This document shows, in pieces, positions 31,386 to 37,374 of a stretch of 37,374 nucleotides of DNA; the stretch's first letter is position 1, and each line of letters starts with the position of its first letter. Below the pieces are notes generated by a model, which worked only from the letters and a program-made list of their open reading frames with translations, was not told where the DNA came from and did no database searches. The stretch is from Planctomycetota bacterium (lineage in GTDB: Bacteria > Planctomycetota > Phycisphaerae > Phycisphaerales > Phycisphaeraceae), in NCBI GenBank assembly GCA_026386955.1, contig JAPLMQ010000093.1, forward strand, positions 1 to 37,374. The letters are read 5' to 3'. The position numbers were made by a program, and so were the translations under genes.

Positions 31386-31580
31386 ACCCGACAAAACCGA
31401 CAGAAGCCCCCCGCGGACCCCTTTTGTCGGTTTTGTCGGGTGGGTGGGAGGGGCTATTTCAGTTTCGAAGAGCGTCGTCCGCAACGAGGTTAGGCAACGC
31501 CAAAACGAAAACGGGGGTGGGGAGGAACTGACAGAACTGACAAAAGCCCCCTGCGGACCCCTTTTGTCGGTTTTGTCAGG
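31386..31580. repeat. Two tandem copies of a long hairpin repeat (GACAAAACCGACA family)
   Basis: The first hairpin has 21-bp arms (31386-31406 and 31421-31441, one mismatch); the second has 20-bp arms (31527-31546 and 31561-31580, three mismatches). Both have the loop CCCCC-Y-GCGGACCC and are followed by a shared tail GGAGGGGC...TTTCAGTTTCG. The repeat unit is about 140 bp. They lie in the 570-bp non-coding stretch 31100-31670, which holds no recognisable gene. Confidence 0.8.
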
Positions 31581-31628
31581 TCGGGGGGAGGGGCATTTTC
31601 AGTTTCGGGGACGAGGTCCGCACTGAGA

Positions 31629-31653
31629 AACCCCGGCCGTTGCAGCCGGGGTT
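31629..31653 (+). terminator. Hairpin before the small ORF
   Basis: AACCCCGGC and GCCGGGGTT form a 9-bp stem with a 7-nt loop. No T-run follows; the Shine-Dalgarno sequence of the next ORF begins 5 nt later, so it could end upstream transcription or affect translation of that ORF. Confidence 0.4.
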
Positions 31654-31670
31654 CGAGAAAGGAGATGTCG

Positions 31671-31871
31671 ATGCCAGTCGTAGCTACATCCGACTCAACC
31701 GACCTTGGCCGCCGCGCGGTTGAACTCGAAGAGGCCGCTCGCCGTCTTGGTGAAGCGGCTCTGACCCCCCTTCTGCTGTATCTCGCGAGCCATGGCGTCC
31801 ACCCATCAAGGTACCGACTCAGACCGGACTGGCCCCGGAATGGTTCCGGACCAATCGCCAACTCGAAGTGA
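31671..31871 (+). CDS. Small hypothetical protein, 66 aa
   Basis: A 66-residue protein beginning MPVVATSDSTDLGRRAVELE, with a strong helix (LEEAARRLGEAALTPLLLYLASHG) and a basic end with WPRNG. The ATG at 31671 is preferred to the one at 31665 because AAAGGAG (31658-31664) is then 6 nt away. A hairpin (31895-31920) follows the stop. Translation signals are good but no family is recognised. It may belong to the neighbouring mobile DNA. Confidence 0.5.
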   Translation: MPVVATSDSTDLGRRAVELEEAARRLGEAALTPLLLYLASHGVHPSRYRLRPDWPRNGSGPIANSK

Positions 31872-31894
31872 CGCAAATTCGGACGCAACTTTCC

Positions 31895-31920
31895 AAGAGG
31901 CCGCAAAATTCGGCCCTCTT
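31895..31920 (+). terminator. Possible terminator of the small ORF
   Basis: AAGAGGCCG and CGGCCCTCTT form a 9-10 bp stem with one bulge around a CAAAATT loop, followed by TTTGG. The T-run is short. It is 24 nt after the stop codon. Confidence 0.4.
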
Positions 31921-31929
31921 TGGTACCTC

Positions 31930-31965
31930 CAAAAACGACACAAGCCCCGCGTATGGCGGGACTTG
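31930..31965 (-). terminator. Rho-independent terminator of tRNA-Cys
   Basis: On the minus strand CAAGTCCCGC and GCGGGGCTTG (one G-T pair) form a 10-bp stem with a 5-nt loop, followed by TGTCGTTTTT. It starts 9 nt after the tRNA end. Confidence 0.8.
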
Positions 31966-31973
31966 CGTTCGGA

Positions 31974-32056
31974 AGGCCGCGGTGGGATTCGAACCCACGA
32001 AGTGTTGCCACAACGGATTTGCAATCCGCTCCATTTGTCCACTCTGGCACGCGGCC
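31974..32056 (-). tRNA. tRNA-Cys(GCA) with a long variable arm
   Basis: Reading on the minus strand, the acceptor stem GGCCGCG/CGCGGCC has 7 perfect pairs with discriminator T73. The D arm is CCA...TGG with AGTGG in the loop, the anticodon loop TTGCAAA gives GCA, and the T arm is GTGGG-TTCGAAT-CCCAC. The total is 83 nt because the variable region is 14 nt and can form GTG-GCAA-CAC, whereas most bacterial tRNA-Cys have 4-5 nt there. The T73 and GCA are the main identity elements for cysteinyl-tRNA synthetase. The CCA end is not encoded. Confidence 0.93.
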
Positions 32057-32070
32057 GCGTGTGGCCCCGT

Positions 32071-32099
32071 ATTGTTGCAAGCGGCTCTGGGGGCGTCAA
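32071..32099 (-). promoter_or_regulatory. Promoter of tRNA-Cys
   Basis: TTGACG (32099-32094) and AACAAT (32076-32071) are exactly 17 nt apart on the minus strand, 14 nt before the tRNA 5' end. GC-rich bases follow the -10, as is common at stable-RNA promoters. Confidence 0.7.
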
Positions 32100-32134
32100 C
32101 CGTGCGGGTTCGCATGCTCGTCGCGGGCCTGATT

Positions 32135-32153
32135 CGGCTGCGGTGTGGCACGG
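32135..32153. repeat. Half copy of the 10417-10582 repeat end
   Basis: Nineteen bases (CGGCTGCGGTGTGGCACGG) are the exact reverse complement of 10415-10433. There is no partner nearby, so this is a solitary element, between the divergent tRNA and efflux promoters. Confidence 0.7.
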
Positions 32154-32184
32154 GCGCAAGGTCGTTCGAACATCGCGACAGAAT

Positions 32185-32213
32185 CTGACGCCGACCCACG
32201 CCACGACTATACT
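32185..32213 (+). promoter_or_regulatory. Promoter of the metal-efflux operon
   Basis: CTGACG (32185-32190) and TATACT (32208-32213) are 17 nt apart. The -10 ends 8 nt before the ATG at 32222, so the transcript should be leaderless or nearly so. No Shine-Dalgarno sequence is seen. Confidence 0.6.
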
Positions 32214-32221
32214 CCGCAGCG

Positions 32222-32683
32222 ATGCATCGTCACGGCCTTCGGGCTTTCATCACGGGTTTGTTGGTCCTCACCAGCCTGTTGCCTGCGCTCAGCGGGTTCG
32301 GGCCGATGGTCCTCTGCTTCGGCGAGGATGGCCACGTGGCGCTGGAGGCGGCGTCGCGTTCGATGGGGGATTCCCACGATTGCTGCGACGTCTCCCAGGC
32401 CTCGATGCGGTTGGACAACGCGGCCTTCATGGGCGTGGTGGACAAGTCATGCGGGCCTTGCCGCGACGTGATGATCTTCTCGGGCTTCAACGTCACGGCC
32501 CGCAGCGGGCGGTCCGACACGACGGCCAAACTCATCGCGACGTTCGACCTTCCGCTCGCCTGCTTCGCGACGAAAACGCTTTGCACAGCCGATTTCCTGG
32601 GGAATTTCACTCGCCGCACTTCGAGCGACGTCTGCCCTCCGCCCTCCTGGTCCAGCGCCAGGACGACCATCCTCCTCATCTAG
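32222..32683 (+). CDS. Secreted Cys-rich protein heading the efflux operon
   Basis: A 153-residue exported protein. It begins with a signal-like stretch (HRHGLRAFITGLLVLTSLLPALSG) followed by FGPMVLCFGEDGHVALE, then SHDCCD, SCGPCRD with a CxxC pair, and further Cys at LACF, TLC and DVC. The cysteines and acidic/His residues would suit metal binding in the periplasm, but the fold is not known to me. It is the first gene of a run that continues with outer-membrane, adaptor and pump proteins of an RND metal exporter, so a metal-sensing or metal-handling role is inferred from position only. Confidence 0.75.
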   Translation: MHRHGLRAFITGLLVLTSLLPALSGFGPMVLCFGEDGHVALEAASRSMGDSHDCCDVSQASMRLDNAAFMGVVDKSCGPCRDVMIFSGFNVTARSGRSDTTAKLIATFDLPLACFATKTLCTADFLGNFTRRTSSDVCPPPSWSSARTTILLI

Positions 32684-32710
32684 CCCGTTGACGATCGCGG
32701 ATCTCAAGGC

Positions 32711-32729
32711 ACGTCATGTTCCGTGACGT
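32711..32729. promoter_or_regulatory. Inverted repeat ahead of the TolC-like gene
   Basis: ACGTCA-N7-TGACGT lies in the 138-bp space between the Cys-rich protein and the TolC-like gene. It could be an operator or a hairpin; no regulator gene is in the window. A 12-bp TTGACGATCGCG just before it (32688-32699) recurs at 35713-35724. Confidence 0.4.
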
Positions 32730-32821
32730 CGCGCGGTCGCTTTTCGTTTCTTCCCTCATCACCAAACCGTTCACGGTCCGCCCGGGCGACAGCCTGTCGG
32801 CGGTCGATGCGGAGTCCCACC

Positions 32822-34285
32822 ATGACTCGACGCGATTGCTTGTTGCTGTCGGCGGCGATGGCCGTCTCGCTTGCAGGAGGTGCGGCCGGCCTCGGAGGCT
32901 GCGCCGCGAAGCCTCGTTGGCCTGAGCCCGAACTCGCGGCCATGAGCGCCTCGGGCGAGGGCGTGATGCTTCACGTCCAGGTCGGGGGCGGGCCGGTGGA
33001 TGTGCCGGATTTGGCCGCGTCGGATGGAGCGACGCTCACGCGCTCCGCGGCGATCGCGCGGGCCGTCGCCACCCACCCGGAGATCCAGGCGTCGCTGGCC
33101 CGCGTGCGGTTGACCTTCGCCGAGGCCCATCAAGCTCGGCTGCTGCCCAACCCGATCCTTCGCGTCGCGCTGCGGTTCCCTGAGTCGGGGGGCGATCCCG
33201 TCATCGAGGCGGGGCTGAGCGCGGAATTGTTGTCGCTGTTGCAGAAACCGGGGCGGATCAAGGTCGCGGACGCACGGCTGCGCGGCGCAAGCGCGGAGGC
33301 GGTGGCGAGGACGCTCGACGTCTTGGCGGAGGCGCAGGGGCGATACGTCGCGGTGCAGGCGCTCGACGCGCTGGCGCTGGTACAGCAGGAGCGCGTGAAG
33401 CTGCTGGCCCGGCTGGGCGGGATCGCCGAGTCGCGGTTGAGGGCGGGGGAGGGCGTTCGGCTCGACGTGACCACGCTGCGGGCCCAAGAGGTCGAATTGG
33501 AGTTGGAGATCGCCGAGCGGGCGATGGAGCAGCGCGAGGGGCGGCTGCAGTTGGCGCGGTTGATCGACCGGCCGTCGGATGAGGCGGCGTGGGCCTTGGA
33601 GCCCAGACAGGCCACGCCGGCGGCGGAACGGGAGGAGAAGGCGTGGATTCTTGCCGCGCTGGAGCATCGGCCGGAGATCCAGTCCCGCATGTGGGAGTTG
33701 GCGGCGCTGGGCGTCGAGGTTCGGCTGGCGCAGTGGGCGCTGCTCGACGGGGGCGAGGTCGGGGTCGCCAGCGAGAGGGACGGCCGATGGTCCGTCGGGC
33801 CGGAGGCCGCGGTGCCGTTGCCTTTGTTGGACTGGGGCCAGGAGAGGCAGAACGCGGCGACGGCCCGGCAGAGCGAGGCCGCCCATCAGCTCACGCAGGC
33901 GAGGCGGATTGTCGTCGAGGAGGTGCGCCGGGCCTTGGCGGCGCACGAGGCCGCGCGTCTCATGGCGGCCCGCGCCGGCGAGCAGTGGCTGCCGTTGCTG
34001 GAGCAGCGGCAGCGCGAGGCGGAGTCGGCCTATCGCGCCGGGCAGAGCGACGTCGTCCCGTTGATCCTCGCGACGCAGGACCTGCAAACGGGACGGGCGC
34101 GATTGATCGAACTCGAGCGGCGCACGGCCGAGGCGTGGATTCGCCTGCACCGGGCCGTGGGCGGGCCGGGGCACGCGCCGGCATCTTTGGCGTCATCTGC
34201 CGCGCAATCGACGCCGGCTGTTTCGTCCGCAAGTCAGCCCGCGTCGGCTCCCGCCACGCGGCCTTCCATTTCCGCAAATCCGTGA
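32822..34285 (+). CDS. TolC-family outer-membrane efflux lipoprotein (CusC/CzcC-like)
   Basis: A 487-residue outer-membrane factor. The ATG at 32822 starts TRRDCLLLSAAMAVSLAG and leads to a lipobox LGGC; the twin Arg is notable for a possible Tat route. The two repeated long-helix regions of TolC proteins are clear: AIARAVATHPEIQASLARVRLTFAEAHQARLLPNPILRVALRFPE and, in the second half, ALEHRPEIQSRMWELAALGVEVRLAQ...PLPLLDWGQERQNAATARQSEAAHQL. The pattern ExAYRAGQSDVVPLILATQDL is the usual closing segment. It forms the outer channel of a tripartite metal pump. The tail is low-complexity Ala/Ser/Pro. The adaptor gene follows 10 nt later. Confidence 0.9.
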   Translation: MTRRDCLLLSAAMAVSLAGGAAGLGGCAAKPRWPEPELAAMSASGEGVMLHVQVGGGPVDVPDLAASDGATLTRSAAIARAVATHPEIQASLARVRLTFAEAHQARLLPNPILRVALRFPESGGDPVIEAGLSAELLSLLQKPGRIKVADARLRGASAEAVARTLDVLAEAQGRYVAVQALDALALVQQERVKLLARLGGIAESRLRAGEGVRLDVTTLRAQEVELELEIAERAMEQREGRLQLARLIDRPSDEAAWALEPRQATPAAEREEKAWILAALEHRPEIQSRMWELAALGVEVRLAQWALLDGGEVGVASERDGRWSVGPEAAVPLPLLDWGQERQNAATARQSEAAHQLTQARRIVVEEVRRALAAHEAARLMAARAGEQWLPLLEQRQREAESAYRAGQSDVVPLILATQDLQTGRARLIELERRTAEAWIRLHRAVGGPGHAPASLASSAAQSTPAVSSASQPASAPATRPSISANP

Positions 34286-34295
34286 GGAGAACGAC

Positions 34296-35674
34296 ATGAA
34301 TGCGACCATTGCACTGCGCACGATTCTTTGCCTGACGATCCTCGCCGTCGGCCTGCTGGCCGTGACGGGCTGCGGCGAGCAAGGCGCGGCCAAGCCAAAT
34401 GCAGGCGAAGAGGGGCACGCGGCCCATGCCGGTCATGAAGGCCACCACGACCATGGCGGGCATGACGAGCACAAAGACGAGCACGAAGAGGAACACGAAC
34501 ACGGCGAACACGCTGACGAGGTGACGCTCTCCGCGGAGGCGATCGCCAAGGCCGGCATCCGCGTCGCGCCGGCGGGCAAGCACGCGCTGCGCGACGTGGT
34601 CCTCGCGCCGGCCCGCGTGAGCCTCGACATGGAGCGCGGACGCGGCTTCCGGATGCCATGCAGGTCTCCTGGGAACAGGCCGGCCGGGCGGCGCAGATCC
34701 CCGTGCGGGTGGGCGACGCCGTGAAGAAGGGCGACGTGCTGTTGGTGCTCGACAGCCCGGAACTGGGCGACGCCCAGAGCGATTTCCTGCAGAAGCGGGC
34801 GGCGCTGGCGTCGGTCGGCCCGGCCGTGGACTTGGCGAAAAACGCCTACGAAAGGGCTAAGGTTCTGCACGCCGAGAGCGAAGGCATCGCCCTGACGGAG
34901 GTGCAGAAGCGCGAGGCGGAATTCAAGGCGGCGCAGGGCGCCGTGGTCGCCGCGCAGGGAGCCCTCACCGCCGCCGAGAGTCGGCTGCGCCTGCTGGGGC
35001 TCGGGCAGGAGCGGATCAACCTGCTCGCCAAGACCAGCGAGATCGACGTGCGCTACCCGATCGTGGCCCCGATGGATGGCCACGTGCTGGAGCGCGAAGT
35101 GACGCTGGGCGAGCTTGTCCGCCCGGAGCGCGAGGCCTTGGCCGTGCTGGCCGACCTGAGCACGCTCTGGGTGCTGGCCGACGTGTCGGAGGCACGGCTG
35201 CGCCATGTCGCCCTCGGCGCGGCGGCGAAGGTGCGCGTCGCCGCTACCGGCGATGAGCCGCTCGACGGCACGGTGGCCTACATCGCCCCGCAACTGGATG
35301 CCGCGACGCGCACGGCGACAGTGCGCATCGAGATCAAGGGTGATCGCCCGGCCATCCGCGCGGGGATGTTTGCGCAGGTGGAGATCCTTGTGGCGAGCAG
35401 TGCTGCGGGCGGCGTCGCCGGCGTCGGTTCCGCGGAGGCCGTGCTTGCCGTGCCGGAGGAGGCTGTGCAGACCGTCGAAGGCGGGCCGGCGGTGTTCGTG
35501 CCCGTGGCCGGCGAGGAGAACACCTTCGCGAAGCGGGCGATAAAGGTTGGCCGGACGGTTGGCGGCATGACCATCGTGCTCGACGGGCTCCACGACGGCG
35601 ACTCGTACATAGTCGCGGGCAGCTTCATCCTCAAGGCGGAACTGGGCAAGGCCGGCGCGGCCCACGAGCACTGA
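34296..35674 (+). pseudogene. RND efflux periplasmic adaptor (CusB/CzcB-like), frameshifted
   Basis: The ATG at 34296 (AGGAGA 5 nt upstream) opens a lipoprotein (ILAVGLLAVTGCGEQG) with a very His-rich segment (HAAHAGHEGHHDHGGHDEH, then more His and Glu) that should bind metal, then DEVTLSAEAIAKAGI. At about 34640-34660 the reading shifts to another frame that continues with IPVRVGDAVKKGDVLLVLDSPELGDAQSDFLQKR, the lipoyl-like hairpin, a coiled coil, YPIVAPMDGHVLEREVTLGELV and the end VVGGMTIVLDGLHDGDSYIVAG. The two halves together make a full adaptor of about 450 residues. The first frame would end at 34724. Either the gene is broken, or there is a sequencing error, or the segment around the shift is an indel hotspot. 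Confidence 0.85.
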
Positions 35675-35771
35675 GCCCGTGTCGGCGCGGGACCGCGGCA
35701 ACGTTCACTCAATTGACGATCGCGTCTTGTCGGATCGACTTTGAATTTGTCTCCAAAGCAGGGAACACCCC

Positions 35772-37374
35772 ATGCTCGACCGCATCCTGACCCTTTCCAT
35801 CGCCCACCGCTGGCTCGTCCTGCTCTTGACGCTCGGCGTCGGTGCGCTGGGCTTTTTCTCCCTCCAGCGCCTCCCCATCGACGCCGTGCCCGACATCACC
35901 AACAACCAGGTGCAGATCAACACGCCCTTCGCGTCGCTCTCGCCCATCGAGATCGAGAAGCAGGTGACGTTCCCCATCGAGACGGCCCTGTCGGGCATCC
36001 CCGGGCTGGAGTCGACGCGGTCGCTCAGCCGCAACGGCTTCTCGCAGGTGACGGCGGTCTTCGGCGACGACGTCGACATTTATTTCGCCCGGCAGCAGGT
36101 CAGCGAGCGGCTGAGCGAGGCCAAGGAGAGCCTGCCTCCGGGGGCGGAGCCGCGGATGGGGCCGATCTCCACGGGGCTGGGTGAGGTCTACATGTACACC
36201 GTGGAGTACGAGCACCCCGCGGGCCAAGGCGCCGCGCGCGAGGAGGGCAAGCCGGGGTGGCAAGGCGACGGCAGCTATCTCACGCCCGATGGCGAGCGGC
36301 TGGGCAACGAACTGGAGCGGGCCGCGTACCTGCGCACCGTGCAGGACTGGATCATCCGCCCGCAGCTCAAGGGCGTGAAGGACGTCGCAGGGGTGGACTC
36401 GATCGGCGGCTACGAGAAGCAGTACCACGTCCAGCCCGACCCGATGAAGCTGGTCAGCCACGGGCTGACGTTCCACGACGTGATCGAGGCGCTGGAGCGC
36501 AACAACGTCAGCACCGGCGCGGGCTACATCGAGCACAAGGGCGAGTCGTACCTCGTGCGGGCCGCGGGGCGGATCGAGAGCCCCGCCCAGATTGGCGAGA
36601 TCGTGCTGGGCGGGGCGCGCGGTTCCGCCAACGGGAGTGGGTCGCCGATCCGCATCCGCGATGTGGCGGCCGTCGGCATCGGCAAGGAGCTGCGCACCGG
36701 CTCGGCCAGCGAGAACGGCGAGGAGGTCGTCGTCGGCACGGCCCTGATGCTCATCGGCGCCAACAGCCGTACCGTCGCCGAGGCGGTCGACCAGAAGATG
36801 GGCGAGATCAACCGCGCCCTCCCGCCCGACATCCGCGCCAAGACCGTCCTCAACCGCACCAAGCTGGTCAACGCGACCATCCGCACGGTCGAGAAGAACC
36901 TGGCCGAGGGGGCGATCTTGGTCATCGTCGTGCTCTTCCTCCTGCTGGGGAACATCCGGGCCGCGCTCATCACCGCGCTGGCGATCCCGTTCTCGATGCT
37001 CATGACCGCCACCGGCATGGTGCAGGCGAAGATCAGCGGCAACCTCATGAGCCTGGGCGCCATCGACTTCGGGCTGATCGTCGACGGCGCGGTGATCATC
37101 GTCGAGAACTGCCTGCGCCGGCTCGCCGAGCGGCAGCACCAGCACGGGCGGGCCCTCTCGCTCGACGAGCGGCTGCGCGAGGTCACGCAGGCGGCCCGCG
37201 AGATGATCCGTCCCAGCGTCTACGGGCAGGCGATCATCATCGTCGTCTACCTGCCCGTCCTCTTCCTGGTCGGCGTCGAGGGCAAGATGTTCCGCCCGAT
37301 GGCGATCACGGTCCTCTTCGCCATCGGGACGGCCCTCGTGCTCTCCTTCACCTGGGTCCCGGTGGCCGCCTCGC
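35772..37374 (+). CDS. Heavy-metal RND efflux pump (CusA/CzcA-like), 3' end outside the window
   Basis: At least 534 residues are present, with no stop before the window ends. It begins MLDRILTLSIAHRWLVLLLT and shows the HME-RND features: the first membrane helix, RLPIDAVPDITNNQVQINT, the porter domain (ARQQVSERLSEAKESLPPG), an extra segment EHPAGQGAAREEGKPGWQGD typical of some CusA-like proteins, and the helix with GAIDFGLIVDGAVIIVEN. In that helix Asp432, Asp438 and Glu445 sit at the same spacing as the proton-relay Asp402, Asp408 and Glu415 of CzcA. It exports monovalent or divalent metals from the periplasm or cytoplasm using the proton gradient. The Met pairs that mark copper/silver pumps would lie beyond the window, so the metal is not assigned. 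A 97-bp gap separates it from the adaptor gene. Confidence 0.95.
   Translation, partial: MLDRILTLSIAHRWLVLLLTLGVGALGFFSLQRLPIDAVPDITNNQVQINTPFASLSPIEIEKQVTFPIETALSGIPGLESTRSLSRNGFSQVTAVFGDDVDIYFARQQVSERLSEAKESLPPGAEPRMGPISTGLGEVYMYTVEYEHPAGQGAAREEGKPGWQGDGSYLTPDGERLGNELERAAYLRTVQDWIIRPQLKGVKDVAGVDSIGGYEKQYHVQPDPMKLVSHGLTFHDVIEALERNNVSTGAGYIEHKGESYLVRAAGRIESPAQIGEIVLGGARGSANGSGSPIRIRDVAAVGIGKELRTGSASENGEEVVVGTALMLIGANSRTVAEAVDQKMGEINRALPPDIRAKTVLNRTKLVNATIRTVEKNLAEGAILVIVVLFLLLGNIRAALITALAIPFSMLMTATGMVQAKISGNLMSLGAIDFGLIVDGAVIIVENCLRRLAERQHQHGRALSLDERLREVTQAAREMIRPSVYGQAIIIVVYLPVLFLVGVEGKMFRPMAITVLFAIGTALVLSFTWVPVAAS

Noticed and set aside
31386..31580. Possible CRISPR array
   Set aside because: There are only two units, each is a palindromic hairpin with a fixed loop, and no variable spacers or cas genes are seen.
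31096..31626. Frame overlapping the methyltransferase stop by ATGA (176 codons)
   Set aside because: The coupled start is attractive, but the translation is Pro/Arg low-complexity and runs through the two hairpin repeats, so it is unlikely to be a protein.
31792..32691. Plus-strand frame of 299 codons across the tRNA
   Set aside because: It runs through the tRNA and both promoters and overlaps the Cys-rich gene in another frame; it is a chance open frame.
35709..37145. Minus-strand frame of 478 codons opposite the RND pump
   Set aside because: It is an antisense shadow; the plus strand encodes an RND pump with intact proton-relay residues.

Overview
The window is high-GC DNA that looks like a planctomycete chromosome, most likely of the class Phycisphaerae. 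The clues are a pseudopilin with the [20 protein letters not shown] amino terminus, Gln-Pro-Ala-Ser-Gln-Pro-rich secreted proteins, a membrane protein with one helix and a CVGCGYDLRG...CPECG tail, and many short dispersed palindromes between genes. Lineage and functions are inferred from motifs only; no database search was run.

Layout. 1-194: the 5' end of a secreted-protein gene leaving the window leftward. 337-6394 (+): a GroES-like co-chaperonin, aroA, an ABC exporter, a NodB-type deacetylase and a putative six-hairpin glycosidase; the last four are closely spaced. 6412-10230 (-): a hypothetical protein with a long leader, a small lipoprotein and a large secreted protein. 10681-12483 (+): a sialidase-like protein with five Asp-boxes. 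12500-13317 (-): an ArsR regulator and SRPBCC protein overlapping by 4 nt. 13594-17228: a DUF4337-like membrane protein, a secreted protein, a cupin and a two-DTG aspartyl protease with a PDZ-like tail. 17519-18643 (+): a pseudopilin preceded by two Fur-box-like sequences and followed by a strong terminator. 18842-21023 (-): radA, a small gene, then a second degenerate copy of the radA promoter and first codons. 21125-26163: a Pro/Ala-rich secreted protein, manA, an enolase-superfamily protein and a zinc-ribbon membrane protein. 26291-28226 (+): yifB/comM and a small gene. 28221-31670: mobile or decaying DNA, with a broken IS that keeps its inverted repeats, an orphan ParB-MTase gene and tandem hairpin repeats. 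31671-32099: a small ORF and a tRNA-Cys(GCA) with an unusually long variable arm. 32222-37374 (+): a heavy-metal RND efflux operon with a Cys-rich leader protein, a TolC-like protein, a frameshifted His-rich adaptor and the start of a CusA/CzcA-like pump.

Two things stand out. First, the pseudopilin gene has two 21-bp direct repeats resembling Fur boxes, 45 bp apart, one on the -35 and one in the leader; this suggests an iron-controlled pseudopilin. Second, the radA promoter plus its first 18 codons occurs twice, flanking a small unknown gene that the copied promoter could drive. In addition, five genes (groES-like, arsR-like, radA, yifB, the efflux leader gene) have a good -10 hexamer only 6-8 nt before the start codon and no Shine-Dalgarno sequence, which points to leaderless transcription. 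Several families of dispersed inverted repeats, some in REPIN-like pairs, fill the spaces between genes.
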